From the NCBI GenBank assembly GCA_014529385.2, contig CM043946.1:38020058-38084057 (forward strand): DNA of 64,000 nucleotides, read 5' to 3'. Positions within the stretch are counted from its first letter, which is position 1, and every line of letters starts with the position of its first letter. The notes beneath the pieces were generated by a model. That model searched no databases and was not told the origin of the DNA. It was given only the letters and a program-made list of their open reading frames with translations. Of this stretch, positions 37,143 through 48,494 are shown piece after piece. Both the position numbers and the translations under genes were made by a program. The stretch comes from Adiantum capillus-veneris. Its lineage: Eukaryota > Streptophyta > Polypodiopsida > Polypodiales > Pteridaceae.

Positions 37143-37790
37143 CCACCCCCCCACCCCCCCCCCCCCCCCCCGCGTATTGTCCCTACTCCCTCTCCCCCAA
37201 TCTTCAACTTCCCCTCTTTGTCCCTCGGCAAGTCCATGGGCGCCTCCCCTCAACTCAGGGGCATCACATTGTCCATATATGATATGAGTCACGACTCACA
37301 AGTGTCGCTGAAGTATTTTGGACACTCATTTTGATGGTTGCACACATTGTAGTGTGGTGGGTCCAAATCCTTCCTTACTAAGGCTCATGTCACACACATC
37401 TGTTGGGATGTGAGTGTAGTTGAATTGGCCCAATCACGAGCACTGCCGTTATTTTTCATGTCACATAGGGCCGTGGCCTTCCCTCCAATCTACAAGCCTG
37501 GCATGCCAAGTCATGGATGCATATAAAGCAATTTCATCTAGCAGGTAGTACCCAACCTCCACTCATCAAATGCAGAAACCAGCTTGTTGATTAGTCTTGG
37601 CAGAGATCTTAGTCGGACATCGCTCACAATTCCACCGCTACTTGTGGTGGTTGAGGGGGCTCTCTGTGTGGGCAGGGCTCCGAAGGCCATCTCCGACACA
37701 TCGAGACACATCACGCATGGGCACTGACCACGTGTGACTCTAGCTTAAGGTGGAGTTCAGACATGCTCGATGGGGGAGAGGCTCTTTTGC
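36766..37790. other. Gene-free DNA with large CT/poly-C tract
   Basis: No gene is seen. The main feature is the (TC)n/poly-C block at 37067-37171, which produces spurious serine/leucine- or arginine/glutamate-rich frames on both strands. Confidence 0.6.
37067..37171. repeat. (TC)n microsatellite followed by poly-C
   Basis: About 37 TC units (37067-37140) run into a C-rich stretch with an uninterrupted run of about 18 C. Such a run is prone to sequencing or assembly length error. Confidence 0.95.
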
Positions 37791-38419
37791 TAAATTGTAG
37801 CTGCTCAAGTTCATGAAGAGGTGAGTGGCAGCGATGCGGCATAGGTTGCACCAGTGGGTGCCAAAGGGAGCTGGCGAGCAGAAGCTTTAATGGGGCGGTC
37901 AGCGAAGGTGGAGCTATTGAGAATTTCTTTGGCGACGTCAGGGTCGACGCTGGAGAGGATGACTCGGGTATTGCCCAAGCTAAAGGCCATGAGAGAGCGA
38001 GAAGAACACGCAGAGGCAAGCTCTGCAAGACGCACATGAGCAACTAGGCCCCCCATCTCGAGCAAGCTCCCTATCACATGCCACCCTCTTGGCCCCGGTA
38101 TTGAATGTTGAGAGAGAAAGAGAGAGCACAGGAATAGAACCCCAAAGTGTGTAGAATACACACATGAGATGATGTATATATAGAGGGGACCTGGGTGCCG
38201 TATATAGAGAAGCCATATATTGAGTAGCTTCACATATAAGCTCAACATTGAAGAGAAAGAAGCTCCATACAGGCAGCCCCAAGCATTACCCCCCGACGCT
38301 GCCCAATATATCATCATTGTACAGATCCTAATCAACACCATCGTCATCACCAACATTGCTGCTTTGGAAGACTCTAGCGGTGGCAGCGATGCTAGAGTGG
38401 CAATGAGAGAGACCACCAT
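37791..38419 (-). pseudogene. CYP78A-like cytochrome P450 fragment
   Basis: The minus-strand frame (202 codons, ending 37811) contains SIPGPRGWHVIGSLL, the proline-rich hinge after a P450 membrane anchor. RSLMAFSLGNTRVILSSVDP and AKEILNSSTFADRPIKASA follow; these are strongly CYP78A-like. After ADRPIKASARQL the match moves to another frame (FGTHWCNLCRIAATHLF, about 37863-37813), showing an indel. Nothing matching the rest of the P450, including the heme-binding cysteine loop, is present. Upstream, GGNAWG-like sequence is separated from the hinge by about 150 bp of AT-rich DNA. CYP78A enzymes act at the ER membrane, but this copy is dead. Confidence 0.8.
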
Positions 38420-39207
38420 GCTTGCTCATGGGAAGCAAGAGTTGGTCCTGCAGGGCCGATATCTGCGTCTGCCGCTAACATGAATATATAGCTGGGCAGC
38501 TATATAATACAGCTGAAAATTGCAAGATGGAGTGCATCCATGTTATCGACCACCATCTCTGGAGGGCAAGCACAGAGAACTAGGCAGGAGATGAATTGTG
38601 TGTAGTATTGTGGGTAGCTCTCTTCTGTGCCTTACGAGCTTAATGTCTATGTGTGTGTGTGTGTGTACGTGGGTATGTGTGTGTGTGTGTGGGAGTTGAT
38701 AGCTAGGAGAGAGAGCTCTGTTGTGTGGAGGGAAGGAGTTGCACTTCAAGTAGAACGGCGGAGATTTACAACGCTGGCTATGAAGAGGAGTTTCTAGTCT
38801 CGCTAGGCATTTTTATGCTCCTTGACTCGCAGTGGACCGAGTCCAAGTCTTGTCACCCACCTTTTATTCTTCATTGCATCCTGCCACGGAGACCCACTAC
38901 ACCGGTGCATGCGGATCACCTGAGTCGCTTGAGCATCAGTCCAACCCAATGATAGGATTTGAAGGGCTACCCCGAATGTCTAATGACAGGCATGTGCACC
39001 TTATGCCCTTCTACAATGAAGGGCAAATTTTACAATTGCCCTTCTAATGAACAAAAGGAAAATTTTGCACCCTTCTTCATAAAAACTAATATTTCACTTA
39101 TTGTATACTCCCATACATTAATATTTCACTTATCCACACTCTTCCATGCATTTTAACCATCCTTTTAGTATAACTTTGACAAATTTCATTATTTAAACAA
39201 CATATTC
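38420..39207. other. Gene-free DNA with GT repeat
   Basis: No protein-like frame is recognised. A (GT)n tract interrupted by ACGTGGGTA lies at 38650-38692. The sequence leads into the hAT relic. Confidence 0.5.
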
Positions 39208-41424
39208 TCAAACCACGGTCCACGGACTACAACTTGGTAAATTTTTGAAATTACATAGAAATAGAGCAAATGAAACCAATGACAGAATGAATATGAATTC
39301 ATTTTTATCATTAAAGTACAAAATTGGAGAATAAAAACTGCCTTGAAATAAGATTAAAAGTCCTTCGATACCAATACAATGAGGACATGAAGCCTTCGGA
39401 GTATTGAGTCCAACAAACATTACTAAGCCCAATGATGCAAGAGACAATCTATTACGAGACTTGTTTTTTATCTTATTCATTTTTGAGAAGCCTCTTTCAT
39501 AGGCAACTGATGAAAGTGGAAGTAAAAGCAGAGCTCTCCATAATTTGCATGGTCCATGGAAAAGAAACCTCCCATTCTTCATGGTTGCAACAATCTTGCC
39601 AAGCTGAACGCATACTCTTACCTTTGAAGTAGTGTGATAAAAGATCTGCATTCTCCTTTGCATTCTTCTTCATTAATGAAAGAGTTGGATCCTTTTCCAA
39701 AGTGTTTTCACAATACATCTAGACACCTTATCGTAAAGAAATCTAGTTTCTACAAGTCTTGATCATAATCCTTCGGGCTAAAGTACTTTGCCGCTTCAAA
39801 GAGATCAAAATCAACCTTAAAACGATTTGACAATGAATCCACCAGGCCTTTGATGTACTTAATTGCCATGTAAGCCAGATTATTTACCACCCCGTGCAAA
39901 GTTTCATGTGGATCAAGAACATCCTCGTCACACATAGGGCCAAGATGTAGTTGATGAGAATGTGAATTTCCTGAGGAGTCAATGTAATCAATGATGCCAT
40001 GTTGATTTATCGCCTTTGTCAAAAAAAATTGAGTGTACATGGCCTCACACCCAAATACATTCCCTAGAAAATCCATTTGCAAAGACTCTATAGAAGCCTT
40101 CAAATGGTTACCGATAGCAGAAATATCAATGTGATCCTCTTGAAGTTTACAACTCAAGACATTGAGCTCTCCAAGGACATCTGCAAAGAACTGTAAAAGG
40201 AACTGTATTTTGTAGTTTGTGAGGTATCCATACAAGTCTGCTTCTTCTGCCTTCAAGACAGTCAATAAAGCCAGAATTAAGCGCACTACCCTTATCATAA
40301 CTTGCCCTTTTGAGAGCCATCAAACATCATGCATTTTTAACAACTTCAGTTTTCCATTGCGACCAAGATTGAAGTCCTTTACAACTTCTACCAATGATAG
40401 ATGTCGCTTTGCGGATCTAGAAGCCCATTCATATAACTTTCTGGCCACTTTGTCTACAATTTTGAATTCCTTGTATAGTTTGAATGCATCACTTGCAGCT
40501 AAAGACTCCCTATGTGCAACACAATGAAAACTCAAAAGATGCGGCACAACCTTCTTCAATCTCGAAACCACACCATTATTAGCACCTATCATAACATTGG
40601 CACCATCAGTTGCAATGCCTATCATTTTATGCTATGGCAGCTTCATTTTGTCCAGAAATGCTATCAGGGTAGAATACAAGTTTTCAGCTTCAACATTTTT
40701 GACATGCAACAAATCCACAAATGACGTGCATATACAGCCATTGCCATTTTCCCGCATATAAGTAGCATAAAGAATCATGTATTGTTGAGTGCTTACATCT
40801 GTACTCTCATCAATATCCATAAGTATTTTCACTTGGAAGGTACGAAATGCTATCAATTCTTACTTGGAAGCATGTACCAAAGGAGCCGACACCCAAGTTC
40901 TGTTAATAGTTGATGGCATCATGTGGTATTCCAAGAGTCATGGTACACTCTGAGTTCCTCACAGATCTTTGCAAAGGGTTCCCAGCCGGATGCCCATGGC
41001 AATCTATCTTTGACTCCATCTTCTCTTGAGCATGGTTGACTTGCTCCCTTCGTATCTTTTTAGATAGCACATATTGTGTATCTATATCTTTGGCACGCTT
41101 ACTCTTCTCTCTTTCAGCACGCCAAGCCAAATCCCAAGCCTTGAGCTTTATCAATTGAACACCTTCTGGAAGAGCTTCATATAAATCACAAGCGCACTTT
41201 TCCATATTACCAATGATGCTATAAGCAGACTAGTGATATTTGTCTTTACTTATAACAAAAGTTTCCTTGGAGACCACTCTTGCAATTGCTTTTTCAAGCA
41301 TTTTTTATATGAGCGTCTCATTCTGCACAATACTTTGCACCTGCTTCTCCGAGGAGTCACTTATTGTCTTGCAGAGAGTTGACCTTAGAGATTGAATAAA
41401 TGCCTTCTTCTTACCTTTTGCCAT
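39208..41424 (-). pseudogene. hAT-superfamily transposase relic (ZNF862-like)
   Basis: The minus strand can be followed from an ATG at 41422-41424 (MAKGKKKAFIQS) to about 39208 with two early in-frame stops and several frame changes. Recognisable blocks are a transposase core start (ILMDIDESTDVSTQQYM), IGIATDGANVMIGANNGVV and FHCVAHRESLA. The C-terminal hAT dimerisation region reads LLLPLSSVAYERGFSKMNKI followed by NRLS. This resembles the cellular ZNF862/KIAA1586-like branch of hAT proteins. No terminal inverted repeats or 8-bp target duplications were found, so the element ends are unknown. Confidence 0.83.
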
Positions 41425-42406
41425 AGTGACTATATATAGATGTCCTATAAAGAAAGAAAGAAGAGAAGTCAACCTACATATGTGTAGATATTTTCGAGTG
41501 TACCTTAAACAATCACGTTAATGCTTCTACCTGGATCTAATGTGAGACAATGGTATACCATAAATCACTTTGAATGGTAGAAGAACTAAAGGCAAAATTC
41601 GATAGCTCAAGATGGCACACCTAATCAAGCCATATGACCATGTGACAAATTGAGACTATATTTGTAATTATATACAAAATAAAGACATTGTGTATGTGTA
41701 ATACACACTCCCAAGGTGTCTGCTACCCTTGTTATCGTAAGAAGAGACATAATCTATGTTTTTGAAAGAAATTAAAGCTCAAGATAACACACCCGGTCAA
41801 GCCATATGACCATGTGGAAAATTGAGACTATAGAATTTGTGACTGCATAGAAGAACTAAAGGCAAAATTTGATAGCTCAAGATGGCACACCTGATCAAGT
41901 CATATGACCATGTGACAAATTAAGACTATATTTGTAATTATATACAAAATAAAGACATTGTGTATGTGTAACACACATTCCCAAGGTGTCTGCTACCCTT
42001 GTTATTGTAAGAAGAGACATAATCTATGTTTTCATAAGAAACTAAAGCTCAATATAACACACCCGGTCAAGCCATATGACCATGTGGAAAATTGAGACTA
42101 TAGAATTTGTAACTGCATAGAAAAGAAATTAACAATAGGAAAAAGAGGCACAAAGTATCATTTGGTAAGAATGGATAGCTCAAGATAACACACCCGGTCA
42201 AACCATATGACCATGTGGCAAATTGAGACTATTCTAATTTCTTCTACATAAGTCTTTTTCAATTTTGGATTGTCCCAATACCTACATATATGTTTATGAT
42301 AAATTAATTATTGCTAAAAGCTTAAGTAAATCTTTACAAAAAGAAACGCTTTAGAGTTTCTTTCATTTTGGTCTGCACACAGACTGACCACTTTTGCTAC
42401 TTCAAA
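41425..42406. other. Gene-free DNA with tandem repeats
   Basis: It lies between the hAT relic start and the CACTA terminus. It is dominated by the 270-bp tandem repeat at 41579-42230; no gene is seen. Confidence 0.7.
41579..42230 (+). repeat. 270-bp tandem repeat with nested 60-bp motif
   Basis: Two copies, 41579-41848 and 41849-42118, begin AGAAGAACTAAAGGCAAAATT, followed by a partial third. Inside, a roughly 60-bp motif ending CATATGACCATGTGRMAAATT recurs five times (near 41631, 41802, 41901, 42072 and 42203). Spacing alternates about 170, 100, 170 and 131 bp, so the 270-bp unit itself arose by duplication of a shorter unit. Confidence 0.85.
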
Positions 42407-42418
42407 CACTACAAGAGG
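42407..42418 (-). repeat. CACTA terminal inverted repeat, 3' end
   Basis: CACTACAAGAGG begins with the CACTA signature used by the En/Spm superfamily. The partner repeat is not in view. Confidence 0.75.
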
Positions 42419-42430
42419 TTGTGTGCTCTT

Positions 42431-42655
42431 GTGACGCTGTTAGCGACGGAAATACACTGGGTTTTTATAACCCCCGGCGTCGCTAAAATCGTTGCTACGA
42501 GCGTCGCTACGAGAGCGTCGCTATAAGCGTCACTATGAGCGTCTCTATATAGCGACGGTCATAGCGACGGTTATAGCGACGGTTACACAGAAGACTATAG
42601 CAACGCTCATAGAGACGCTACACAGCCATAAATAGCGACGGTTATAGCGACGCCC
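42431..42655. repeat. CACTA subterminal repeat array (TAGCGACG motif)
   Basis: About ten near-copies of TAGCGACG or its complement CGTCGCTA lie within 225 bp. CGTCGCTA copies dominate at 42476-42525, and TAGCGACGGT copies at 42550-42655. Opposed halves can pair over more than 100 nt. In En/Spm such subterminal motifs bind the TnpA-type protein; that role is inferred here. Confidence 0.8.
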
Positions 42656-42671
42656 GAGAGAATTTTTTTTT

Positions 42672-42724
42672 GGTGGCAGGGCATTCATTTTTTTTGGTGA
42701 CAGGGCATTGAATGCCCTGCCACC
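42672..42724. repeat. Perfect 16-bp inverted repeat (hairpin)
   Basis: GGTGGCAGGGCATTCA (42672-42687) is the exact complement of TGAATGCCCTGCCACC (42709-42724) across a 21-nt loop. A third near-copy, GGTGACAGGGCATTGA, lies in the loop, so two alternative hairpins are possible. It lies between the last exon of the Transposase_24-like gene and the CACTA terminus. Confidence 0.85.
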
Positions 42725-43042
42725 CATCAACCATATTGTACTTGATTCACTTTTTAAAAAAAATGCAAGGGTAGATAATAGACCCAAAATAGTCACCCAC
42801 AAGACGCATTGTTTGCAAAATTGACAATTGTACACATCATAGGCAAAATCAATTGATTGGCAAATGTAATAATGACAATTGTACAACATCATATGCATAA
42901 AGAATTGATTGGCAAAAGGAACTGCGCTGACAAATTTAATAATATACATGGTTCAAAAAGACGTATAAAATCCGTCTCATGATACGTAAGCTATGAGAAA
43001 CCCTAAACTAATGCTATCTAGCTATGGCTAAACTGACGTCGT

Positions 43043-44352
43043 CTAGTCAGACGTCTCATCGCGTCCAAGCGGCGTATCTGTAGGATTCTGCAAAAAAAGA
43101 CAATAAGACAGCTTTCAATAAGTATAAACATATAACGACATTTATAAAACAATACAAAAAATAGAAAAGAGTAAACCCTAATACTAACCATGCCGCCGCG
43201 AGAACTGAGAATGTCCATCAGGGCGTTTAAGCCCTTCCTGCCTGCGTACTCGCGCTCGTACGGTGTGGGATCACGTCCTGTCATCGACCACTGTCAAAAC
43301 ATACAAAGATTTCATTATGTTAAAATTAAAAAACTCATAAACCCTAAACTATCGAACATAAAGAGCAATGCGAAAACACTTACAAAATCGGCCTCAAATG
43401 ATGTCCATCCACCGCTCCCCAAGTGGTGCGAGCTCCCTACCTCTACTCCCGCTCTGGCTGCATCCTTTTGTTGCTTCCACTTGTCGGGATTCTCGGGCGC
43501 TGCTGTCTTCGCATTCTTTCAATCTTCTTTGGCCAGCCAACCTGGCCTGTTCCACCCATTCTTGATTGCTTTTTGCACTTCGGAACGCTTGTGTTTGCAG
43601 TATTCGCGCATTCGAATCTTCATCAGGTCTTCATTGAAGCGCTGATCCCGTGTTGGAACGGGAAACTCATCATGAAGTATGCTGATGACTCTGTTTTTTA
43701 AATCACTTGGTACTTCACTCCATTTGTTTAGTATGTAGTGTCTAAACAGCTGAGAGCAAAGACCACGCATGCGCGAGATCACCTTCTTGCCATCATCATC
43801 CATGATGATGCCGCCGCTGAAGTCGACGGAGTAAGACAAGCCCTCTGGCCGGTGACGCGTGAACCTGGGTGTCCCGGCAGGGGTCTCTAGTGGCGTGTCG
43901 ATGGGGGTACGGACGTCAGGTGTCTCCCCCGGCGTCTGGGCCCCGAAGCGAGGAGTGTCGAGTGGGGTGGGTCCTGGCGGAGTAGGTAGAGGTGTGTAGG
44001 TGCTAGGAACAGTTAGCCGTGCAAAACCTGGCGTAGATGGCGATGATGTGGCTGGTGTGGGGGCGGGCAAAGAAGGGGAGGGTAAAGAGCCTCGTCGAAC
44101 ACGAGGCGGTGTGGAGGCATCGGTGGCGGAATCCCCACAACAACCGCCACCGCCACCACTAGAGCGCCGGTGTCTAGACGAGTGTGAAGCTCATCTCATC
44201 GACGCCGAAGCTTCGGAGCGCGCCGAATGCTCCGAAAGAGAGGGAGATGCGGATGGAGTAGGAACGCGCGATGATGCGCCAGAGCGATGACGCTCCACGT
44301 ACCACTGTCTCTGTTGCTGTGACAAAGAAGAAAGAAACTCCTCATCATCCAT
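43043..44352 (-). pseudogene. CACTA Transposase_24-type (tnpA-like) gene, three exons
   Basis: Exon A (44352-43384) starts at an acceptor-adjacent ATG (MDDEEFLSSLSQQQRQWYVE). It contains a long Ser/Pro/Thr-rich linker and then the region SDLKNRVISILHDEFPV to REYCKHKRSEVQKAIKNGW, which fits the plant Ptta/En/Spm Transposase_24 family. Exon B (43290-43189) and exon C (43087-43043) follow across GT-AG introns with matching phase 0, ending in TAG. Two TGA codons break exon A (44191-44193 and 43519-43521); the second replaces a likely tryptophan. Upstream exons may have been separated by the retrotransposon insertion. In En/Spm this protein binds subterminal repeats; here it is inactive unless another copy supplies it. 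Confidence 0.78.
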
Positions 44353-44414
44353 ACCTGCATTAAACACACGAATATTTAAACTTAATATTGAATGAATAGA
44401 GTAGACAATGACGC

Positions 44415-45556
44415 TGTGAGCGGGATGAAAACACACACAACGCCTCTATAACGACCCGACACACACTCTTGGGAAGATACACACACACACACACACACTA
44501 TGGGGCACCACTCGGCTTACACAACACACCTGGCCGAGATAGGGAACACACCTCTGGAGTGAGAGGAGAGAGACTATCCACTTGCCCACTCCACACAGAG
44601 ACACACACATACACAAAAACTCAGCTCAAAAGAGGAGAACTTCTGATGTTTAGATACAAATGAGCTTGGGCCAACACCAATGGGGCAAACAGCTCACACA
44701 ATATGGGTAAAAGATACCAGATACAATCACAAATTGGAGAAGAAGCTTCACTCACCAGAGAAGATTACACAGAAAAACAGCAGAAAAAGAGTGAGGAATT
44801 TGGCAAAATGGATAGCGCCATCGCGTCCAGAACGGCCCAAAACCCCAGTCTACAATGTCAAAGTGCTCAAATCCGACCTCGGATGAGCAGTTTACGGCCA
44901 AAACAGGCTCCAAAATGAGCAAAAACACACCTGCGGCTGTTCCTCCTCTCTTCTCCACGTTTTTTCTGGTCTTCTCTCTCTTTTTTCAGTTCCCACACTT
45001 AGCTTTATTACTTGGGCACCCTTGGCCTTTTAGATGACCTCAAACGGACCCCGAACGGGCCAAAAGCTGACCTCGCAGTGCATAGTTGTCACCTTTTTGC
45101 ATCATTTGCACACCTGGCACTCAGCTTTTTTCCAATAATGCATCTCGTCACCACGTGAAGTGGCCCCAAAAAGTGGTCCTAATGATGAACTTTCTGCATA
45201 ACTCTCACAAGAAAACACCCACGTTGTGTCCGTCCTCATCCACGTGCAAATATTGACCTCGTTCGCCCTCCTGACGCCACTAGATGCCATCTGACGCACC
45301 TGCTGACCTCACGTCGTCGGCCCGCGGATAGCTTCCTCGAGAAGTTTTACGTGCTATAAACTCCTCATTATTCTAGAAAAAACATAGTGGTACTGATAAT
45401 AGTGAAAATCAATGCACTATGTACACACTGTCCTACCTGTACACATGTGGGCCCCACATAACCACCTGGCTCTGAAAAATGGGCAATTCTTTATTTGATG
45501 CACCATGCATGTATATGTACATATGCGCAATCCCTTGCTCCAAAAAACTCCTGACA
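44415..45556 (-). repeat. 3' LTR of the Tat-type element
   Basis: 1142 bp. On the coding strand it starts TGTCAGGAGTTTTTTGG and ends CCCGCTCACA. It includes a 20-bp (AC)n run. It is the same length as the partner LTR, with about 14 substitutions concentrated in one half. Confidence 0.94.
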
Positions 45557-45562
45557 TAATTT

Positions 45563-45574
45563 GCCCATCCCCTA
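45563..45574 (-). other. Polypurine tract of the Tat-type element
   Basis: The minus strand reads TAGGGGATGGGC, six bases before the 3' LTR. Confidence 0.6.
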
Positions 45575-45584
45575 GCCTGCTAGA

Positions 45585-47513
45585 TCATTCATGATCAGCA
45601 GCAGCAAAGAGCGATATGAGACTCGCCGCATCACAGGTCTCCTCATCCTTCACAGACATCACTCGCTCTTCAGAAAACTCATCTTGCTCCACCATCATCA
45701 ACCTGGCATGATACAACTTAAGACGCAATCCATTTACCCTTGACGTATGTAAAATCCCATCCAGGTTAGCCAACTGATATGTACCATTCGGGAAACACTC
45801 CACTACCTTGAAAGGGCCTTCCCACTTAATTTGAAACTTCTTTTGGAAGGTGTTGTCCAGTTTGCTGTTGTAGCGCAAAACCAAGTCATGCTTCTTGATA
45901 CCCTTACTTTTGACCTTTTCATTTATCTTTGCCAAAGCCCTATCTTGCATCTGCCCATAATGTTCCAATGCACTCATCCTATCCAACTGAACCTCTTGTA
46001 ACTGCAAGAGCCTCTTTTCCAATGCATCACTAGGCGGCCCAAGCAACTTCTCTAACATCTTGACCGCAGGCAACTCTACCTCCACAGGCAATAGTGCTTC
46101 CTTTCCATACACCAAATGAAATGGAGTAAACCCTGTACCTGTCTTCACCGAAGTACGATAAGCCTATAATGCACTAGGCAATTCCAAATCCCAATTCTTT
46201 CCTTGGTGCTCTGTCACTTTAGAAAGAATTTGTACCAACTCACCATTGAATCTTTCATTTAAGCCATTACACTGTGGGTAATAAGGAGTGGTATGCTAGT
46301 GCCTAATCTTCATCTTTGTGCATAAGAAGTCTAGTAGTTTAGCTCTAAATCCTGGCCCCTTATCTGAAAGTAGCTCTAATGGCACCCCAAACTTGCAACA
46401 TATTTCATCATACACAAATTATGCCACATCCTTTGCAGTGATCTGTTTTATTGCTATAGCCTCTGCCCATCTAGAGAGATAGTCCACTGCCGTCAAGATA
46501 TAGCTTTTGCCCCTGCTTGTGATAGGTAACGGGCCTATTGCATCAATCCCCCACTTTTCAAACACATCAAACGCCATAATGGTTTTTCGTAGCTCTGGCT
46601 TCAACACTCTCTTCCCAAATGCTTGACATCTATTGCAAGACCTACACCAATGGTGAACATCCTTGTGCAGACTAGGCCATACATACCCTTCTTGCAAGAT
46701 CTTATGCAAGGTGATCTTTAGAGCAAAATGGCCACCACATACGCCTTCATGATTCTCTTCCAACACTCTGTAAAGCTCCTCCCGCCAAGGTACACGTCTC
46801 AACACGAGATCAGCCCCTTTCATGTATAAGACATCACCAATCAATTTGTACCTGTATGCTCTACGCACAAAGCCATACTTCTTAGACTTCTGAATCTCCT
46901 TTGGAATGATTCCTGTTAGCAAAAACTCCTCTTCTTGAGCCAAACTTTCCCGGCCATGATAAAGAGGTAAATTGGTCCTCAACACGAATAGCTTCCCAAT
47001 CATTCCTTGAGCTGCTTCATGTGCCTCTCCATTTAGAGCACGTTCAATGTGTTTGATGCTCCATGCTTCAAACTTTTTTAACAGGCCTTTAATTCTAAAG
47101 CACATTTCCTTCAATGAGGTGTTCTTGCTCTTCCAAACACCCAGCACTTGCTTCACCGCTAACAAGGCATCACCTTTTATGCTCAACCTTCGAATCCCAT
47201 GCTTCAAACAAATGTGTAATCCAGCTTCTAAAGTAGCATGTTCAGCCTCATTGTTGCTATGAGCATCCAATTTGAACCCTCTCTTGCATACTAGCTTCCC
47301 CTCTGGATCATAAAGTGCTATACCCCCTGAAGCTGCATCATGGCTCTTTCTGTATGAACCATCAAAGAACAACACATGTGCATTGCTGATCTGTGGCACT
47401 TCTTCAACTACCTTTATCACCACCTCTTCCTTAACAATAAGGGGATTCTCCTTGTAGGTCAACAAATCAGCTAGGGTAGCCCTTGTACTATCTTCCACTA
47501 GAAAAGAGAACTC
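45585..47513 (-). pseudogene. Second RNase H and integrase of the Tat-type element
   Basis: A single phase runs from just after the insert to a stop at 45585. It starts EFSFLVEDSTRATLADLLTY, then an extra RNase H (VLFFDGSYRKSHDAASGGIA, SNNEAEHATLEAGL, IKGDALLAVKQVLG). The integrase zinc module (HEGVCGGHFALKITLHKILQ, CRSCNRCQAFGK) and core (KWGIDAIGPLP, YYPQCNGLNERFNGEL) follow. The C-terminal region has KFQIKWEGPFKVV. Three in-frame stops lie in the integrase core: TAA at 46419, one near 46296 and TAG near 46163. All are compatible with single transitions or nearly so. Confidence 0.9.
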
Positions 47514-47791
47514 AATCACACCCTTGAATTTGGTCGAAATTGCTAGTGTGACATCGCCAATACCACCCGTCGCACCCGCTTATGCGATTACACGGTCCAT
47601 GCTTCAATGGAAAGGCCATATCCTCGAAGAGAGAGATACCGCGTCAGTTATCCAAGCAAAGAAAAAGAAGACACGAAGGAAGAAGTCGCAGAATACGGAA
47701 AATTCAAAGCCAAGTTCCAAAACAAACATAGGAACAGGAGATGACCCCGTGTATATGAATGACCTCGAGGATGATTCAGATTCAATGGAGA
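47514..47791 (+). repeat. 278-bp inverted insert copied from TR-GAG sequence
   Basis: This segment is the reverse complement of 51728-52005 with only four mismatches, three of them clustered. It encodes, on +, part of the lysine-rich linker between the zinc knuckles and protease of the TR-GAG protein. It sits exactly where RT and the first RNase H of the Tat element should be, flanked directly by Tat coding sequence on both sides. Confidence 0.95.
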
Positions 47792-48198
47792 ACCCTCTTT
47801 CAGCTCTATATGCATCTCTTCACCCTTGAACCCTCTGATCTCTTCATATGAAGTAATGAACAAATCAGGAAAACTAGCCAGCATATGCAAAAATATATCC
47901 TTCTCCATAGCTAAGAGGTCTCCACTAATCATTTGCGTCATTAATTCCTGCTTCTTTGACAACTCAACCTTGGTTTGCATCAGCCCTTCAATCACTTCAT
48001 AAGGCCCTTCACTTTCATCTTCAACCTCATTCGCAAATGCAACTAAACCAATCTCCTGGATTTCTTTGTCCATCAAAAGAAATGCAACATCAACATCCTC
48101 ATCACTGCTGGTAGTGCTATCACTGTCCTCATCTGTCACCGTGGAAGAGTCTTCATCACTAGACTCATCCTCATCTTCATAAAGCTCCTCTAATCGTT
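47792..48198 (-). pseudogene. Protease-RT linker of the Tat-type element
   Basis: It continues the phase of gag-protease on the far side of the nested element, beginning LEELYEDEDESSDEDSSTV. An acidic linker follows, then LASFPDLFITSYEEIRGFKG, which is where the lead-in to a gypsy RT is expected. Right after IELKEG the reading ends at the inverted 278-bp insert, so the RT domain itself is absent. Confidence 0.85.
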
Positions 48199-48449
48199 TG
48201 TGCGCTCCTTGCCGCACTGTCGAAGCAAGGGACTTGCCAATACACCGTGTGCGAGCCACAAACGGCTCCAAGCACACAACAAGCATAAACTAGCAAGCTC
48301 AAGAGAACAAAGGGTGTGTCACTCACCGCTCTACGCTCGCCTTCGTGGTGGATTCCTCACCGCGATGAAGAAGAAGCTGCAGTCGTGCCGCGCTCAACCG
48401 CTTCGCCGCCGTCGTGCCTTCGTAATGCTCGATCGCACACACACTCTCC

Positions 48450-48494
<45 letters not shown>

